From a virus: a stretch of DNA of 36,953 nucleotides. Positions within the stretch are counted from its first letter, which is position 1; every line of letters starts with the position of its first letter. Below, piece after piece: positions 1 through 7,824 of this stretch. The notes under the pieces are model-generated. The model was not told the origin of the DNA and ran no database searches. It was given only the letters and a program-made list of their open reading frames with translations. The DNA lies in the IMG/VR virus record IMGVR_UViG_3300044612_000093, positions 1 to 36,953 of that record; one strand, 5' to 3'. The position numbers and the translations under genes were made by a program.

Positions 1-127
1 CCAGCGCACAGATAGCCAAGACGCTGTTTAGCAAGGCTCAGGGCGGGGATACGACTGCGTTGATCTGGTGGACTAAGGCTCAGATGCGATGGGCTGAGAC
101 GCAGAAGCAAGAGGTTACTGGTGCTAA
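1..127. repeat. Terminal direct repeat, left copy
   Basis: Bases 1-127 are identical to 36827-36953 as far as I can read. The repeat lies inside the small terminase gene and keeps its frame. A repeat of exactly 127 bases equals a k-mer length commonly used by de Bruijn assemblers, so the simplest reading is a circular contig closed on one k-mer rather than a biological terminal repeat. Confidence 0.95.
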
Positions 128-194
128 TGGTGGCGCACAGGAAATGATCGTCCGATGGGGCGGGAAGGCTAAAGATGACGTACAAACAGACTAA
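1..194 (+). CDS. Terminase small subunit, C-terminal part (gene wraps from 36670)
   Basis: This is the 3' end of the small terminase gene. The frame runs in codons from base 3 to a TAA at 192-194 and joins the 5' part that begins at 36670. Across the circular junction the protein is 116 residues. The small subunit recognises phage DNA and hands it to the large terminase for packaging. The part seen here has basic and tryptophan-rich helices (IWWTKAQMRWAE) followed by a short charged tail. Its last codons overlap the start of the tiny zinc-ribbon gene at 175. The assignment rests on the N-terminal helix-turn-helix in the other part and on its place just before the large terminase. Confidence 0.8.
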   Translation, partial: SAQIAKTLFSKAQGGDTTALIWWTKAQMRWAETQKQEVTGANGGAQEMIVRWGGKAKDDVQTD

Positions 195-258
195 CTGCCC
201 TATGTGCAGCGCGTTCCTAGTGAACAACAAGTGCCTGAACTGCGGGTATGTGAAGTGA
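175..258 (+). CDS. 27-residue zinc-ribbon miniprotein
   Basis: An ATG at 175 opens a 27-residue frame that overlaps the end of the small terminase gene by 20 bases and the large terminase GTG by 4 bases (GTGA). The peptide contains CPMC near its start and CLNC near its end, the spacing of a four-cysteine zinc ribbon. Two CxxC knuckles in so few residues are unlikely by chance, and the overlaps on both sides fit a translationally coupled gene. A structural or nucleic-acid-binding role in packaging is a guess. No promoter or strong Shine-Dalgarno site is seen. Confidence 0.55.
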   Translation: MTYKQTNCPMCSAFLVNNKCLNCGYVK

Positions 259-1511
259 CAGAGATAGTCATTCCTTACGAGCCTAGGGTACAGCAGGAGG
301 AAATCCACCATGCCATTGAGCAGCATCGTTTTACTGTGGTGGTTGCCCATCGTCGTATGGGAAAGACTGTTAGCGCAATCAATCACCTTATCAAAGCCGC
401 GATAGAGTGCGACAAGCCTAACCCACGGTTTGCCTACATAGCACCTACCTACAGCCAAGCCAAGAGAGTCGCTTGGGATTACCTACTAGAGTACACAAGG
501 CCACTTAATGCAACTGCAAACATTGCTGAGTTACGGGTTGATTTTTGGGGGCGTAGGGTTAGTCTTTACGGGTCTGATAATCCTGATAGCTTGCGCGGTC
601 AGTATTTCGATGGCGTGGTTATCGACGAAGTTGGCGATCAGAATCCGAGAATTTGGAACGAGATCATCCGACCTGCTCTTTCCGACCGTGGTGGGTGGTG
701 TTCTTTCATTGGCACTCCTAAAGGTGCTAACCATTTCGCTGAACTAGCCGACAGAGCCAAGTCCGAGGAGGGCTGGAAGTATCTAGAGTTCAAGGCTAGT
801 AAGACAGGTGTTCTGCCTGAGTCCGAGCTTAAAGCCGCCTATCGAGAGATGGGAGAGGACAAGTACAACCAAGAGTTCGAGTGTTCCTTTAACGCAGCGG
901 TCGAGGGTAGTTACTATGGGAAACTTATTAACGACCTTGAAAGGGATGCTCACATTAGTGATTTTCCTCGTGACGATCTCTGCCGTAGCTTTGTTGCTTG
1001 GGATTTGGGAATGGGTGACTCGACTGCTCTATGGGTTGCTCAACTGGCTGGAAAGGAAGTTAGACTCCTTGATTGCGTCGAAAACCATGGACAGGGACTA
1101 GATTGGTACGTTCGCTGGCTGAAGGACAATGACTATGCAGGGTTCAGTCAAATCCTGCCCCATGACGTACAGGTAAGGGAGTTAGGCACAGGCAAGAGCC
1201 GTAAGGAAGTCCTAGAGGAAGCAGGGCTGTCCATAACGGTTGCGCCTAGATTGTCTGTGGCAGACGGGATTCAGGCTGTCAGGAGACTGTTGCCTAGGTG
1301 CTGGTTCCATCCAAGGACTAAGCCGGGACTAGATGCCTTACGGAACTACCGTAGGGAACATGACGAGAGACGGCAGATATTCTACGAGAAGCCGCTACAT
1401 GACTGGTCTAGCCATATGAGTGACGCTTTCAGATACCTAGCGATAGGTCTTGACGAGGGCGATAGTTCATGGCAGACATCGTTGCCAATTTCAACGAAAT
1501 GGATTGTATAA
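255..1511 (+). CDS. Terminase large subunit (packaging ATPase-nuclease)
   Basis: This is the motor that pumps DNA into the prohead and cuts it to length. I start it at GTG 255, which overlaps the stop of the zinc-ribbon gene (GTGA), giving 418 residues. The longer frame from 204 only adds residues that read through the zinc-ribbon gene in another frame. The Walker A variant AHRRMGKT lies near residues 31-38, Walker B FDGVVIDE near 117-124, and the coupling motif SFIGTPKG near 149-156. The C-terminal RNase H-like nuclease has its first aspartate in VAWDLGMGDS near residue 249, and conserved HDW and SDAFRY near the end. All expected motifs are present and the length is usual for podoviruses. 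Confidence 0.95.
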   Translation: MTEIVIPYEPRVQQEEIHHAIEQHRFTVVVAHRRMGKTVSAINHLIKAAIECDKPNPRFAYIAPTYSQAKRVAWDYLLEYTRPLNATANIAELRVDFWGRRVSLYGSDNPDSLRGQYFDGVVIDEVGDQNPRIWNEIIRPALSDRGGWCSFIGTPKGANHFAELADRAKSEEGWKYLEFKASKTGVLPESELKAAYREMGEDKYNQEFECSFNAAVEGSYYGKLINDLERDAHISDFPRDDLCRSFVAWDLGMGDSTALWVAQLAGKEVRLLDCVENHGQGLDWYVRWLKDNDYAGFSQILPHDVQVRELGTGKSRKEVLEEAGLSITVAPRLSVADGIQAVRRLLPRCWFHPRTKPGLDALRNYRREHDERRQIFYEKPLHDWSSHMSDAFRYLAIGLDEGDSSWQTSLPISTKWIV

Positions 1512-1512
1512 T
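1479..1512 (+). promoter_or_regulatory. Inverted repeat followed by a consensus -10 box, upstream of the portal gene
   Basis: A 6-bp stem TCGTTG (1479-1484) and CAACGA (1492-1497) with a 7-base loop is followed by a perfect TATAAT at 1507-1512. TTGCCA at 1482-1487 could be a -35 element with a long 19-base spacer. The site overlaps the last codons of the large terminase and lies 25 bases before the portal ATG. The same stem-then-TATAAT order recurs at 4806 and 6787. This is a promoter candidate for host sigma70; activity is inferred. Confidence 0.4.
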
Positions 1513-1536
1513 AAGCAAAACCCATAAGGATTTGCT

Positions 1537-3645
1537 ATGAAGATGGATGAGGGTCAAATCAAGGGAATTATCGAGAACGAGATCGATAACTCCATCGGTT
1601 ATATTGATACCGAGACTACGGATCAGCGATCCAAAGCACTAGAGTATTACCTGCGTTATCCGTATGGTAACGAGGTAGAAGGCCGTAGCCAGATCGTGAC
1701 TGGTGAGGTAGCTGAAGCTATCGACGGTGCATTACCCCAACTTATCCGGGTCTTTACGACCACCGAGGATATTGTCTCCTTTGAGCCTCAGACTCCAGAC
1801 GATGAGGAGTCATCCAAACAGGCCACAGACTACTGTAACTGGGTGTTTTACCGTGAGAATGACGGTCTAATCATCCTGCACAACTGGTTCAAAGACGCGC
1901 TGATGATGAAGGTTGGCGTAGTCAAGGCGTACTGGGAAGCCCAAGAGGACGTTAATAAAGAGTCCTACAAGAACCTGACCGAAGACGAGTTAGCCATGCT
2001 GCTGTCTGATCCTGCCATCGAGGTAGTGAGCCAGAAGGTAGAGATGGTTGACGGTGGTGTGGATATGATGGGTATGCCTATCCAGATTCCTTACTACTCG
2101 GTCAAGGTCAAGAAGGTTAAGAAGTACGGCTGCGTCAAGATTGAGAACGTACCGCCAGAAGAATTCCTAATTAGCAAATCGGCAAGAACTATTGAGGATA
2201 GCCCGTTTGTGGCTCATCGTCGCTTGATGACTCGTTCGGAACTCACAGCGATGGGGTTCGACAAGGACATCGTTGAGGGATTGCCTAGCTACGACGATCT
2301 CCAGTTCACGCCTGAGCGTATTGCTCGATTCAGTCAGGGTGAGCAGCCGGATGAGAACATCAGCCTAGACCCAACGATGCAGGTTGTTGAGGTCTACGAG
2401 TGCTACATCAAGATTGACGTTAATGGTGACGGTATCGCTGAGTTGCGGAAGATTGTCTATTCTGGCAACGAAATCCTAGATGACGAAGAATGTGACCTAG
2501 TACCGTTCCACAGTCTCTGTCCTATCCCGATTCCGCACAAATTTTATGGTCAGTCGCTAGCAGACCGGACAATGGACATCCAGCTAATTAAGTCTACTGT
2601 TACGAGACAGATGCTGGATAACCTGTACCTAACGAACAATGCTCGTCTGGGTGTGGTTGATGGTCAGGTCAACTTGGATGATGCTCTTAATGCAACTCCG
2701 GGCGGTATTATCCGTGTCAAGTCGGCTGGTGCGATTGTGCCTATCGAGGTTCCTGCTGTAACGGCTCAGGCTTTCCCATTGCTTGAGTACATGGATAGCG
2801 TTCAGGCCAAGCGTACAGGCGTTAGCGACCAGCAGCAGGGTCTTGATCCTGACGTAATGAACAACGTCTCGGCTACGGCTATTGCAGCGATGATGAAGTC
2901 GAACTCTGGGAAGCTGGAGTTGATCGCTCGAATCTTTGCTGAGACAGGCGTTAAGAGCTTGTTTAAGGGGATTCTGCACCTATTGGGCAAGTATCAGGAT
3001 CAGGCCAAGATTGTCCGTATGCGTGGCAAGTTTGTGACCTTTGATCCTCGGACATGGACTAATCAATACGATGTGGCGATTAACGTCGGTCTGGGTTCAG
3101 GGGATCGTGAGCAGAAGTTGGCTATGTTGCAGATGATTCTCGGCAAGCAAGAGCAGATTCTGACTCAGTTTGGGCCATCGAATCCGCTGGTATCTGTGTC
3201 TCAGTACCGCGATACCTTGGCTAGACTGATTGAATCGGCTGGTTTCAAGGATGCTAACGCCTTCATTAACGAGATCAGTCCAGAACAGAACGAGGCATTG
3301 TCTCAGCCACAGCCACCTGTTCCAGATGCTCAGGCTGAAGTCGCACAGATGCTAGCTCAGGTAGAGAGAGAAAAGACCGAGGCTAAGGCTCAGATTGAGG
3401 CTGCGAAACTAGGCTTACAGAGAGAGCAACTAGAGGCTGAGTTCACCCGTAAGGGGATTGAATTGTCTATGCAGCAGGAGCGTAGTGCTTCTGAGATGCG
3501 TATCAAAGAGGCTGAGTTGGCTGTTAAACAACTACAGGCTATCTTGGCGATGGACATTGCTGACGAGGACAGCCGTAACAAACAGGCTGATATTGTCCTG
3601 AAGGCGATTAAAGAGCTAGGTAATCTGACCGGGAATCAGATGTAA
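1537..3645 (+). CDS. Portal protein, P22/SU10-like
   Basis: The portal is the dodecameric ring at the capsid vertex through which DNA enters and leaves. This 702-residue protein has the N-terminal pattern of P22-like podovirus portals (a YIDTETTDQR-type helix, then EGRSQIVTGEV and the PQTPDDEESSKQATD region) and an HKFYGQSLADR segment in the middle. The last ~110 residues are a charged, glutamine-rich coiled coil like the barrel of long portals. An AAGGA site at 1526-1530 is spaced well from ATG 1537; a second ATG two codons later is possible. The stop overlaps the next start as TAATG. Position between terminase and scaffold supports the call. Confidence 0.9.
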   Translation: MKMDEGQIKGIIENEIDNSIGYIDTETTDQRSKALEYYLRYPYGNEVEGRSQIVTGEVAEAIDGALPQLIRVFTTTEDIVSFEPQTPDDEESSKQATDYCNWVFYRENDGLIILHNWFKDALMMKVGVVKAYWEAQEDVNKESYKNLTEDELAMLLSDPAIEVVSQKVEMVDGGVDMMGMPIQIPYYSVKVKKVKKYGCVKIENVPPEEFLISKSARTIEDSPFVAHRRLMTRSELTAMGFDKDIVEGLPSYDDLQFTPERIARFSQGEQPDENISLDPTMQVVEVYECYIKIDVNGDGIAELRKIVYSGNEILDDEECDLVPFHSLCPIPIPHKFYGQSLADRTMDIQLIKSTVTRQMLDNLYLTNNARLGVVDGQVNLDDALNATPGGIIRVKSAGAIVPIEVPAVTAQAFPLLEYMDSVQAKRTGVSDQQQGLDPDVMNNVSATAIAAMMKSNSGKLELIARIFAETGVKSLFKGILHLLGKYQDQAKIVRMRGKFVTFDPRTWTNQYDVAINVGLGSGDREQKLAMLQMILGKQEQILTQFGPSNPLVSVSQYRDTLARLIESAGFKDANAFINEISPEQNEALSQPQPPVPDAQAEVAQMLAQVEREKTEAKAQIEAAKLGLQREQLEAEFTRKGIELSMQQERSASEMRIKEAELAVKQLQAILAMDIADEDSRNKQADIVLKAIKELGNLTGNQM

Positions 3646-4217
3646 TGGATGACTATCTGAAAAAGCTGACCAATATGCTTGTTGGCGGTGGCATCAAGGG
3701 CTATGGGGCTGTTGCAGACCGTAGTTCTATGCCATCTAACAAGCGTATATATTTGGAAACTTTTGCAGATGAGCAGAAAACTCCGATTACTGAGAGAAAC
3801 TTTACTGAAGCCGAGCTAAAGACTATTGGTGAGTTGGTCAAGGCTAAACAGGTTGGCGATCCAAAGGCAACCAAGGGTTACGTTAAATACGAGGACTACG
3901 CAAAGTTCCTGTCCCCAAAGGAAACGTCTCAGGCTGCTGGTGTGGCTGCTGGTGAGCGTAATCCGTTTGAGAACATTCGGACAACCTTGGGTCAGTTTAA
4001 CTACCAGATTGATCCAAAGACCGGAAATGTCGTTGTTTCTGACGTTTATGATTTCAACAAGTTGAACCAAAAGTTGATGAATACGATGTCTCGTGGTGAT
4101 TACGTTGTGAATACGCTTGATCCGTATACCATAGCGAGAATCTACGGTGAGGCTAATATGCCAGTTGGTCAGGGTAGACCAGTTACGGTACAGATTCCGG
4201 GGTTGCTAGGGCGATGA
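3645..4217 (+). CDS. Hypothetical head-region protein, 190 residues
   Basis: I do not recognise a named family. The protein starts with a short amphipathic helix (DDYLKKLTNML), then a glycine-rich stretch. Its C-terminal half reads as a compact alternating fold with NYQIDPKTGNVVVSDVYDFN and ends in a glycine- and proline-rich tail. It starts on the last base of the portal stop (TAATG) and overlaps the next gene as ATGA, so it is translated with the head genes. No transmembrane segment or signal peptide is seen. A minor virion protein or an assembly factor is possible, but nothing in the sequence decides it. Confidence 0.7.
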   Translation: MDDYLKKLTNMLVGGGIKGYGAVADRSSMPSNKRIYLETFADEQKTPITERNFTEAELKTIGELVKAKQVGDPKATKGYVKYEDYAKFLSPKETSQAAGVAAGERNPFENIRTTLGQFNYQIDPKTGNVVVSDVYDFNKLNQKLMNTMSRGDYVVNTLDPYTIARIYGEANMPVGQGRPVTVQIPGLLGR

Positions 4218-4570
4218 ACGGGTTACTAAATGACATCATTCAGCAGGGCATAGCGTCGTATGGTGCTAGGTATGCACAAAGCCCGTCTGAGCCGCTAGAA
4301 ATGAAGGGCAAGGGCTATTTCGGGATGTTGCCAGCTAGCGATGGGTTTTCTACGGAAATCTCGATGACGGATGATGCAGGTAGGAGTTTCCCGGCATTGG
4401 TTCCGACCCTAACGCAAGAGGAAGTTAATTACTTGATGAAGGGTAACGAGCCGACTGCTGATATGTACCGTAAGGCTGAGTTGTTTGCTAACTATCGTCA
4501 GTCTCAGGGAATGTCACCGTTTGCGTCCCCGACTGAATTACGGATGCCTGTAGGATTATTGGGGTACTAA
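4214..4570 (+). CDS. Hypothetical phage protein with a LVPTL motif domain, 118 residues
   Basis: The middle of this protein (STEISMTDDAG, then FPALVPTLTQEEVNYLMKG and KAELFANYRQSQGMSPF) matches a pattern I know from many phage proteins, where it occurs alone or fused to larger internal proteins. I know of no established function for it. The N-terminal ~30 residues resemble the start of the preceding gene in composition (NGLLNDIIQQGIASYGA), and both proteins end in a leucine-glycine tail (GLLGR and GLLGY). The two may therefore be related or act together. Both junctions overlap (ATGA, TAATG). Confidence 0.7.
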   Translation: MNGLLNDIIQQGIASYGARYAQSPSEPLEMKGKGYFGMLPASDGFSTEISMTDDAGRSFPALVPTLTQEEVNYLMKGNEPTADMYRKAELFANYRQSQGMSPFASPTELRMPVGLLGY

Positions 4571-4800
4571 TGGACAAAAGCCAATGGGCTGAACACTTAC
4601 TGAGGGATGAGGGCTTTCAGATGATGATGGAAGAACTCCGGTCAGTAGAGGTCAGTAAGTTTGCGATGAGTGCTGCTAGCGAGGCTAACGTAAGAGAAGA
4701 TGCTTACCACCAGCTAAGGGCATTAGAGAAGATTGAGGCCTACCTTGAAGGGCTATCGGCACAGAAGCTGATAGACGAAAAGCGGCTGAAAATTTTGTAA
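4570..4800 (+). CDS. Small helical head-region protein, 76 residues
   Basis: This is an acidic, probably all-helical protein with no cysteine, signal peptide or membrane segment. The sequence is rich in Glu, Leu and Ala (for example REDAYHQLRALEKIEAYLEG). Small helical proteins of this kind often sit between portal and scaffold genes in podoviruses, where their roles are mostly unknown. It starts on the stop of the preceding gene (TAATG). The gene ends just before the inverted repeat and -10 box at 4806-4826, so transcription may restart downstream of it. Confidence 0.7.
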   Translation: MDKSQWAEHLLRDEGFQMMMEELRSVEVSKFAMSAASEANVREDAYHQLRALEKIEAYLEGLSAQKLIDEKRLKIL

Positions 4801-4805
4801 CTGAG

Positions 4806-4826
4806 TCGGGCAGTTCCCGATATAAT
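4806..4826 (+). promoter_or_regulatory. Inverted repeat directly joined to a consensus -10 box, upstream of the scaffold gene
   Basis: TCGGG (4806-4810), a 5-base loop, and CCCGA (4816-4820) abut a perfect TATAAT at 4821-4826. The nearest -35-like hexamer (TTGTAA, 4795-4800) has a 20-base spacer, so the -35 is poor. The site lies 15 bases before the scaffold ATG, with TAGGAAA as its ribosome site. This is one of three such arrangements in the head region. Confidence 0.4.
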
Positions 4827-4840
4827 TTAGGAAACAATAT

Positions 4841-5821
4841 ATGAGCGATACTGGAAGTATGACCCCGGAAGGGAATACTCAGTTAGACGTAGGTGGTGCA
4901 GCTAACGCTATCTTGGGATTGATGGGCAATGAGGAAGGCTCCGAACAGGAACAACCTGAATCACAGTCCGAGTCCAACGATAGCGAGGCCGAATCCGAAT
5001 ACATTGAGGCGCAAGCTGAAGATGAGTCGGAGGTAGAACAAGATGAAGGTGAGGATGAGCAAGAGGAACCCGCTAAATACCGCGTTAAAGCCGCTGGTGA
5101 AGAACGTGAGGTAACCCTTGATGAGCTTATCAAATCTTATCAACTTGGCACAGACTATACGAAGAAATCGCAAGCGGTAGCTGAAGAACGCAAGGTAGTT
5201 GAAGCAGAACGCCAGCGTATCGAGGAAGCTAGGTATCTCCGCGACCAATATGCGGAACGGTTGCAGGTAATTGAGCAGATGCTTAACCAGCAGCCGGAAA
5301 CTGAGAATCTGGACTATCTGAAGGAAACCGATCCAATCGGTTACGCAGTTAAGGTCGCAGAACTGTCTCAGCGGGAGAAGCAACTAGCCCAAGTTCGAGC
5401 AGAACAGGCTAGGATTTACGATCAGCAGCAGAGGGAGCAGCAGGAGCAACTTGGTCAGGTAGTACAGGCTGAGTCTCGTAAGCTAGCAGAGGTTATCCCT
5501 GAGTATGCTGACCCGCAGAAGGGCGAGACATTACGTCGTGAACTCCGTGAATTCGGACTCAAGGCGGGATTCTCAGATCAGGAATTAGCGAATGTTTATG
5601 ATTCGCGGGCAGTTTTAACGCTGTACAAGGCGATGCAGTACGACAAGTTACAGTCTGCAAAGCCGAGCATCACGAAGAAGGTTAATGAGGCTCCGAAGGT
5701 AATGAAGTCGGGAGTTTCACAGCCTCGTGATAGCAGCGACGAGATGAAGAAACTTAAGGCTAGGGCGAAGCAGACCGGAAGGGTCGCTGATGCCGCTAAA
5801 GCATTTGAACGATTTTTATAA
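4841..5821 (+). CDS. Capsid scaffolding protein
   Basis: The 326-residue protein has the layout of phage scaffolds. It has a disordered N terminus, a strongly acidic Glu/Gln/Asp/Ser stretch (about residues 25-80), a short ordered segment (YRVKAAGEEREVTLDELI), a long charged coiled coil (about 95-215), and a basic C-terminal end that would bind the capsid protein. It lies immediately before the major capsid gene, as scaffolds do. No protease motif is visible, so removal of the scaffold is probably not encoded here. The function is inferred from composition and position rather than a catalytic motif. Confidence 0.85.
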   Translation: MSDTGSMTPEGNTQLDVGGAANAILGLMGNEEGSEQEQPESQSESNDSEAESEYIEAQAEDESEVEQDEGEDEQEEPAKYRVKAAGEEREVTLDELIKSYQLGTDYTKKSQAVAEERKVVEAERQRIEEARYLRDQYAERLQVIEQMLNQQPETENLDYLKETDPIGYAVKVAELSQREKQLAQVRAEQARIYDQQQREQQEQLGQVVQAESRKLAEVIPEYADPQKGETLRRELREFGLKAGFSDQELANVYDSRAVLTLYKAMQYDKLQSAKPSITKKVNEAPKVMKSGVSQPRDSSDEMKKLKARAKQTGRVADAAKAFERFL

Positions 5822-5830
5822 GGAATTATC

Positions 5831-6775
5831 ATGCCTACATTTACAGCACATACCGCTATTGGTCAGCGGGAAGATTTGACCGACATCATCTATGACATCT
5901 CGCCAACTGAGACACCATTCATGTCCTCGATTGGCAAGACCAAAGCTACTGCCGTGTATCACGAGTGGCAGACTGACTCGCTGGCTGCTGCTACTACTGC
6001 TAACGCTGCGATTGAAGGTGCTGACGCTACATCGGCAACTCTGGCTCCAACGGTTCGCCTTGGTAACTACACCCAGATCATCCAGAAGACCGTTCAGGTT
6101 TCGGGTACTTTGGACACAGTAAACAAGGCTGGTCGTAAGTCGGAAAAGGCTTATCAGTTGGCTAAGGCTTCTGCTGAACTGAAGCGCGATCTGGAAACCA
6201 TCCTGTTGGCTAACCAAGGTCGTTCGGCTGGGACATCGACAATCGCTCGTAAGCTCGGTTCTATTCTGTCGTGGATCAAGACTAACTCGGACAAGGCTTC
6301 TGACGGTTCCGATCCAGCAACTATCGGTGTATCGACTCGTACTGACGGGACTGTTCGTACCTTCACCGAGGCTCTGCTGAAGACTGTTGTTTCTGAGGTG
6401 TTCGTATCAGGTGGTTCGCCTAAGATTCTGATGGTTGGTGCTGCTGGTAAGCAGAAGGTATCGTCGTTTGCTGGTATCGCTGCACAGCGTTACATGGCTC
6501 CGGGCAATACTCCTACCACCATTATCGGTGCGGCTGACGTTTATATGTCGGACTTTGGCACGATGTCGGTTGTTCCTAACCGCTTCATGCGTACCCGTGA
6601 TGCTCTGATCCTTGATCCTGAGTACGCAGCACTCGCTTATCTCCGTCCATTCCAGACTAATGATCTGGCTAAGACTGGCGATAGCGAGAACACTCAGCTC
6701 TTGGCTGAAGTCACTCTGGAAGTCAAGAACGAGGCTGCTCATGGCATCGTTGCTGACCTAGATATGTCTCTGTAA
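5831..6775 (+). CDS. Major capsid protein, SU10/DUF5309 family
   Basis: The 314-residue protein matches the DUF5309 (SU10-type) capsid family: an N-terminal IGQREDLTDIIYDISPTETPFMSSIG, then an alternating beta region ending in VSGTLDTVNKAGRKSE, and the conserved helix ELKRDLETILLANQ. The family adopts the HK97 fold and forms the icosahedral shell. A good AAGGA site precedes ATG 5831. The codons look enriched for a few synonymous choices (GCT, AAG, CTG), as expected for the most expressed virion gene. It is followed by a GC-rich hairpin at 6787. Confidence 0.93.
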   Translation: MPTFTAHTAIGQREDLTDIIYDISPTETPFMSSIGKTKATAVYHEWQTDSLAAATTANAAIEGADATSATLAPTVRLGNYTQIIQKTVQVSGTLDTVNKAGRKSEKAYQLAKASAELKRDLETILLANQGRSAGTSTIARKLGSILSWIKTNSDKASDGSDPATIGVSTRTDGTVRTFTEALLKTVVSEVFVSGGSPKILMVGAAGKQKVSSFAGIAAQRYMAPGNTPTTIIGAADVYMSDFGTMSVVPNRFMRTRDALILDPEYAALAYLRPFQTNDLAKTGDSENTQLLAEVTLEVKNEAAHGIVADLDMSL

Positions 6776-6786
6776 TAAGTAGCAAA

Positions 6787-6820
6787 TAGCCCCTGCCTAA
6801 CGGTGGGGGCTAACTATAAT
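6787..6820 (+). terminator. GC-rich hairpin after the capsid gene, followed by a consensus -10 box
   Basis: TAGCCCC (6787-6793) pairs with GGGGCTA (6806-6812), extended by two G-T and two G-C pairs to an 11-pair stem with a TAAC loop. There is no U-tract directly after it, so it may be a weak or processing-type terminator, or it may protect the 3' end of the capsid mRNA. A perfect TATAAT follows at 6815-6820, so a new transcript could start before 6870. No convincing -35 is seen. Confidence 0.5.
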
Positions 6821-6869
6821 AAGGAAAGCATTTTTGCTCTTGTTATAGGCACACGAAAACAAGGAATTT

Positions 6870-7172
6870 ATGAGTACTCCGATACGGACTCAAACAGCAT
6901 TTGAAGACGGTGATGGCGGGATTATCATCGAGACTAAGCAGGATGTTACCGAGATCATTGAGGCTAACAAGGCTCAACTTGAATTCGATAAAGAACGCAG
7001 AGGCCACTTAAACGAGCTTCATCACGTTGCCAGAATACCCTTTACGGTGATTGACGTACTGAATCAGCAGGGGGTTATGAAGGGCTTTAACGTGGTGGAT
7101 GAGATCGGGTTTGCTAAATGGCTGAATGATCCTGATAATGCTGTCTGGAAAACGTATCGAGGAACTGTATGA
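6870..7172 (+). CDS. Small structural-region protein, 100 residues
   Basis: I recognise this type of short protein after podovirus capsid genes but know no function. It starts with a polar tail, then a helix rich in Glu/Ile/Lys (TKQDVTEIIEANKAQLEFDKERR), and a compact C-terminal half with IPFTVIDVLNQQG and EIGFAKWLNDPDN. No cysteine or signal sequence is present. An AAGGAA site precedes ATG 6870, and the gene overlaps the glycosyltransferase gene as ATGA, so the two are co-translated. A minor head protein is a reasonable guess from position only. Confidence 0.75.
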   Translation: MSTPIRTQTAFEDGDGGIIIETKQDVTEIIEANKAQLEFDKERRGHLNELHHVARIPFTVIDVLNQQGVMKGFNVVDEIGFAKWLNDPDNAVWKTYRGTV

Positions 7173-7822
7173 GAGTAGGAGTTTGCGTACCGTGTAGGGA
7201 TGAGGTTCATACTGGTTTTGCTTTCGACTTTGCGAGGATGACAGCACACGATGCGTCAGTTCGTTGCAAGGACGGTAAAGGTGGACTAAGCCTTTACACA
7301 ATGCCGGGAACGCTGATTTTCGACCAACGGGAAAAGCTAGCGCAGGTTGCTTTGAGTGAAGGGTGTGAGGCATTGCTGTTTATCGACAGCGATATGCGGT
7401 TCCCACCAGACATCATTGACATCATGTTAAGCCGCGATGTGCCTATTGTTGGGGTAAATGCTACGACCAGAAGGAAGCCTGTCACACCTACGGCAAAGAT
7501 TTTGACTAGGTACATGGAAGGCGAGACTGAGGTTCGTAAGTGGTCGAATGTAGATTCTCGCGGTAAAGAGGGAATCGAGGAAGTTACAGCGGTCGGGTTT
7601 GGTGCTGTAATGATCCGTAAGGAAGTATTTGAGAAGACTGGTAGACCTTGGTTTGATGCTGGATGGGGTTCTAACGGTGTCTGTGGTGAGGATGTATATT
7701 TCTGCGTCAAGGCTGGTTCTGAGGGCTTTCAGACGTATGTAGACCATGAGCTATCGATGCACATCAGGCACATAGGCACATACGAATATGGCTGGAAGGA
7801 CTTTGAGCAGTTAGAGGAATAA
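7169..7822 (+). CDS. GT-A fold glycosyltransferase (family-2-like)
   Basis: The enzyme would move a sugar from a nucleotide donor to an acceptor. The start RVGVCVPCRDEV is typical of GT-A folds. The metal-binding DxD is in LLFIDSDMRFP near residues 70-79, and the acceptor-side acidic motif is CGEDVYFC near 170. At 217 residues it is a compact domain with no membrane segment. Similar enzymes appear within head and tail modules of environmental phages and might decorate a virion protein or alter a host surface sugar; the acceptor cannot be read from sequence. It overlaps the preceding gene (ATGA) and is followed after 2 bases by the adaptor gene. Confidence 0.85.
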   Translation: MRVGVCVPCRDEVHTGFAFDFARMTAHDASVRCKDGKGGLSLYTMPGTLIFDQREKLAQVALSEGCEALLFIDSDMRFPPDIIDIMLSRDVPIVGVNATTRRKPVTPTAKILTRYMEGETEVRKWSNVDSRGKEGIEEVTAVGFGAVMIRKEVFEKTGRPWFDAGWGSNGVCGEDVYFCVKAGSEGFQTYVDHELSMHIRHIGTYEYGWKDFEQLEE

Positions 7823-7824
7823 AT

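Noticed and set aside
1-127. Biological terminal repeat like those of T7
   Set aside because: The length equals a common assembler k-mer and it lies within one gene in frame; circular closure explains it fully.
204-254. Longer N-terminus of the large terminase from ATG 204
   Set aside because: It reads through the zinc-ribbon gene in another frame; GTG 255 overlapping its stop is the better start and gives a normal terminase N-terminus.
508-747. 79-residue hydrophobic frame inside the large terminase gene
   Set aside because: Overlaps essential ATPase motifs in another frame, with no ribosome site; a shadow of the terminase.
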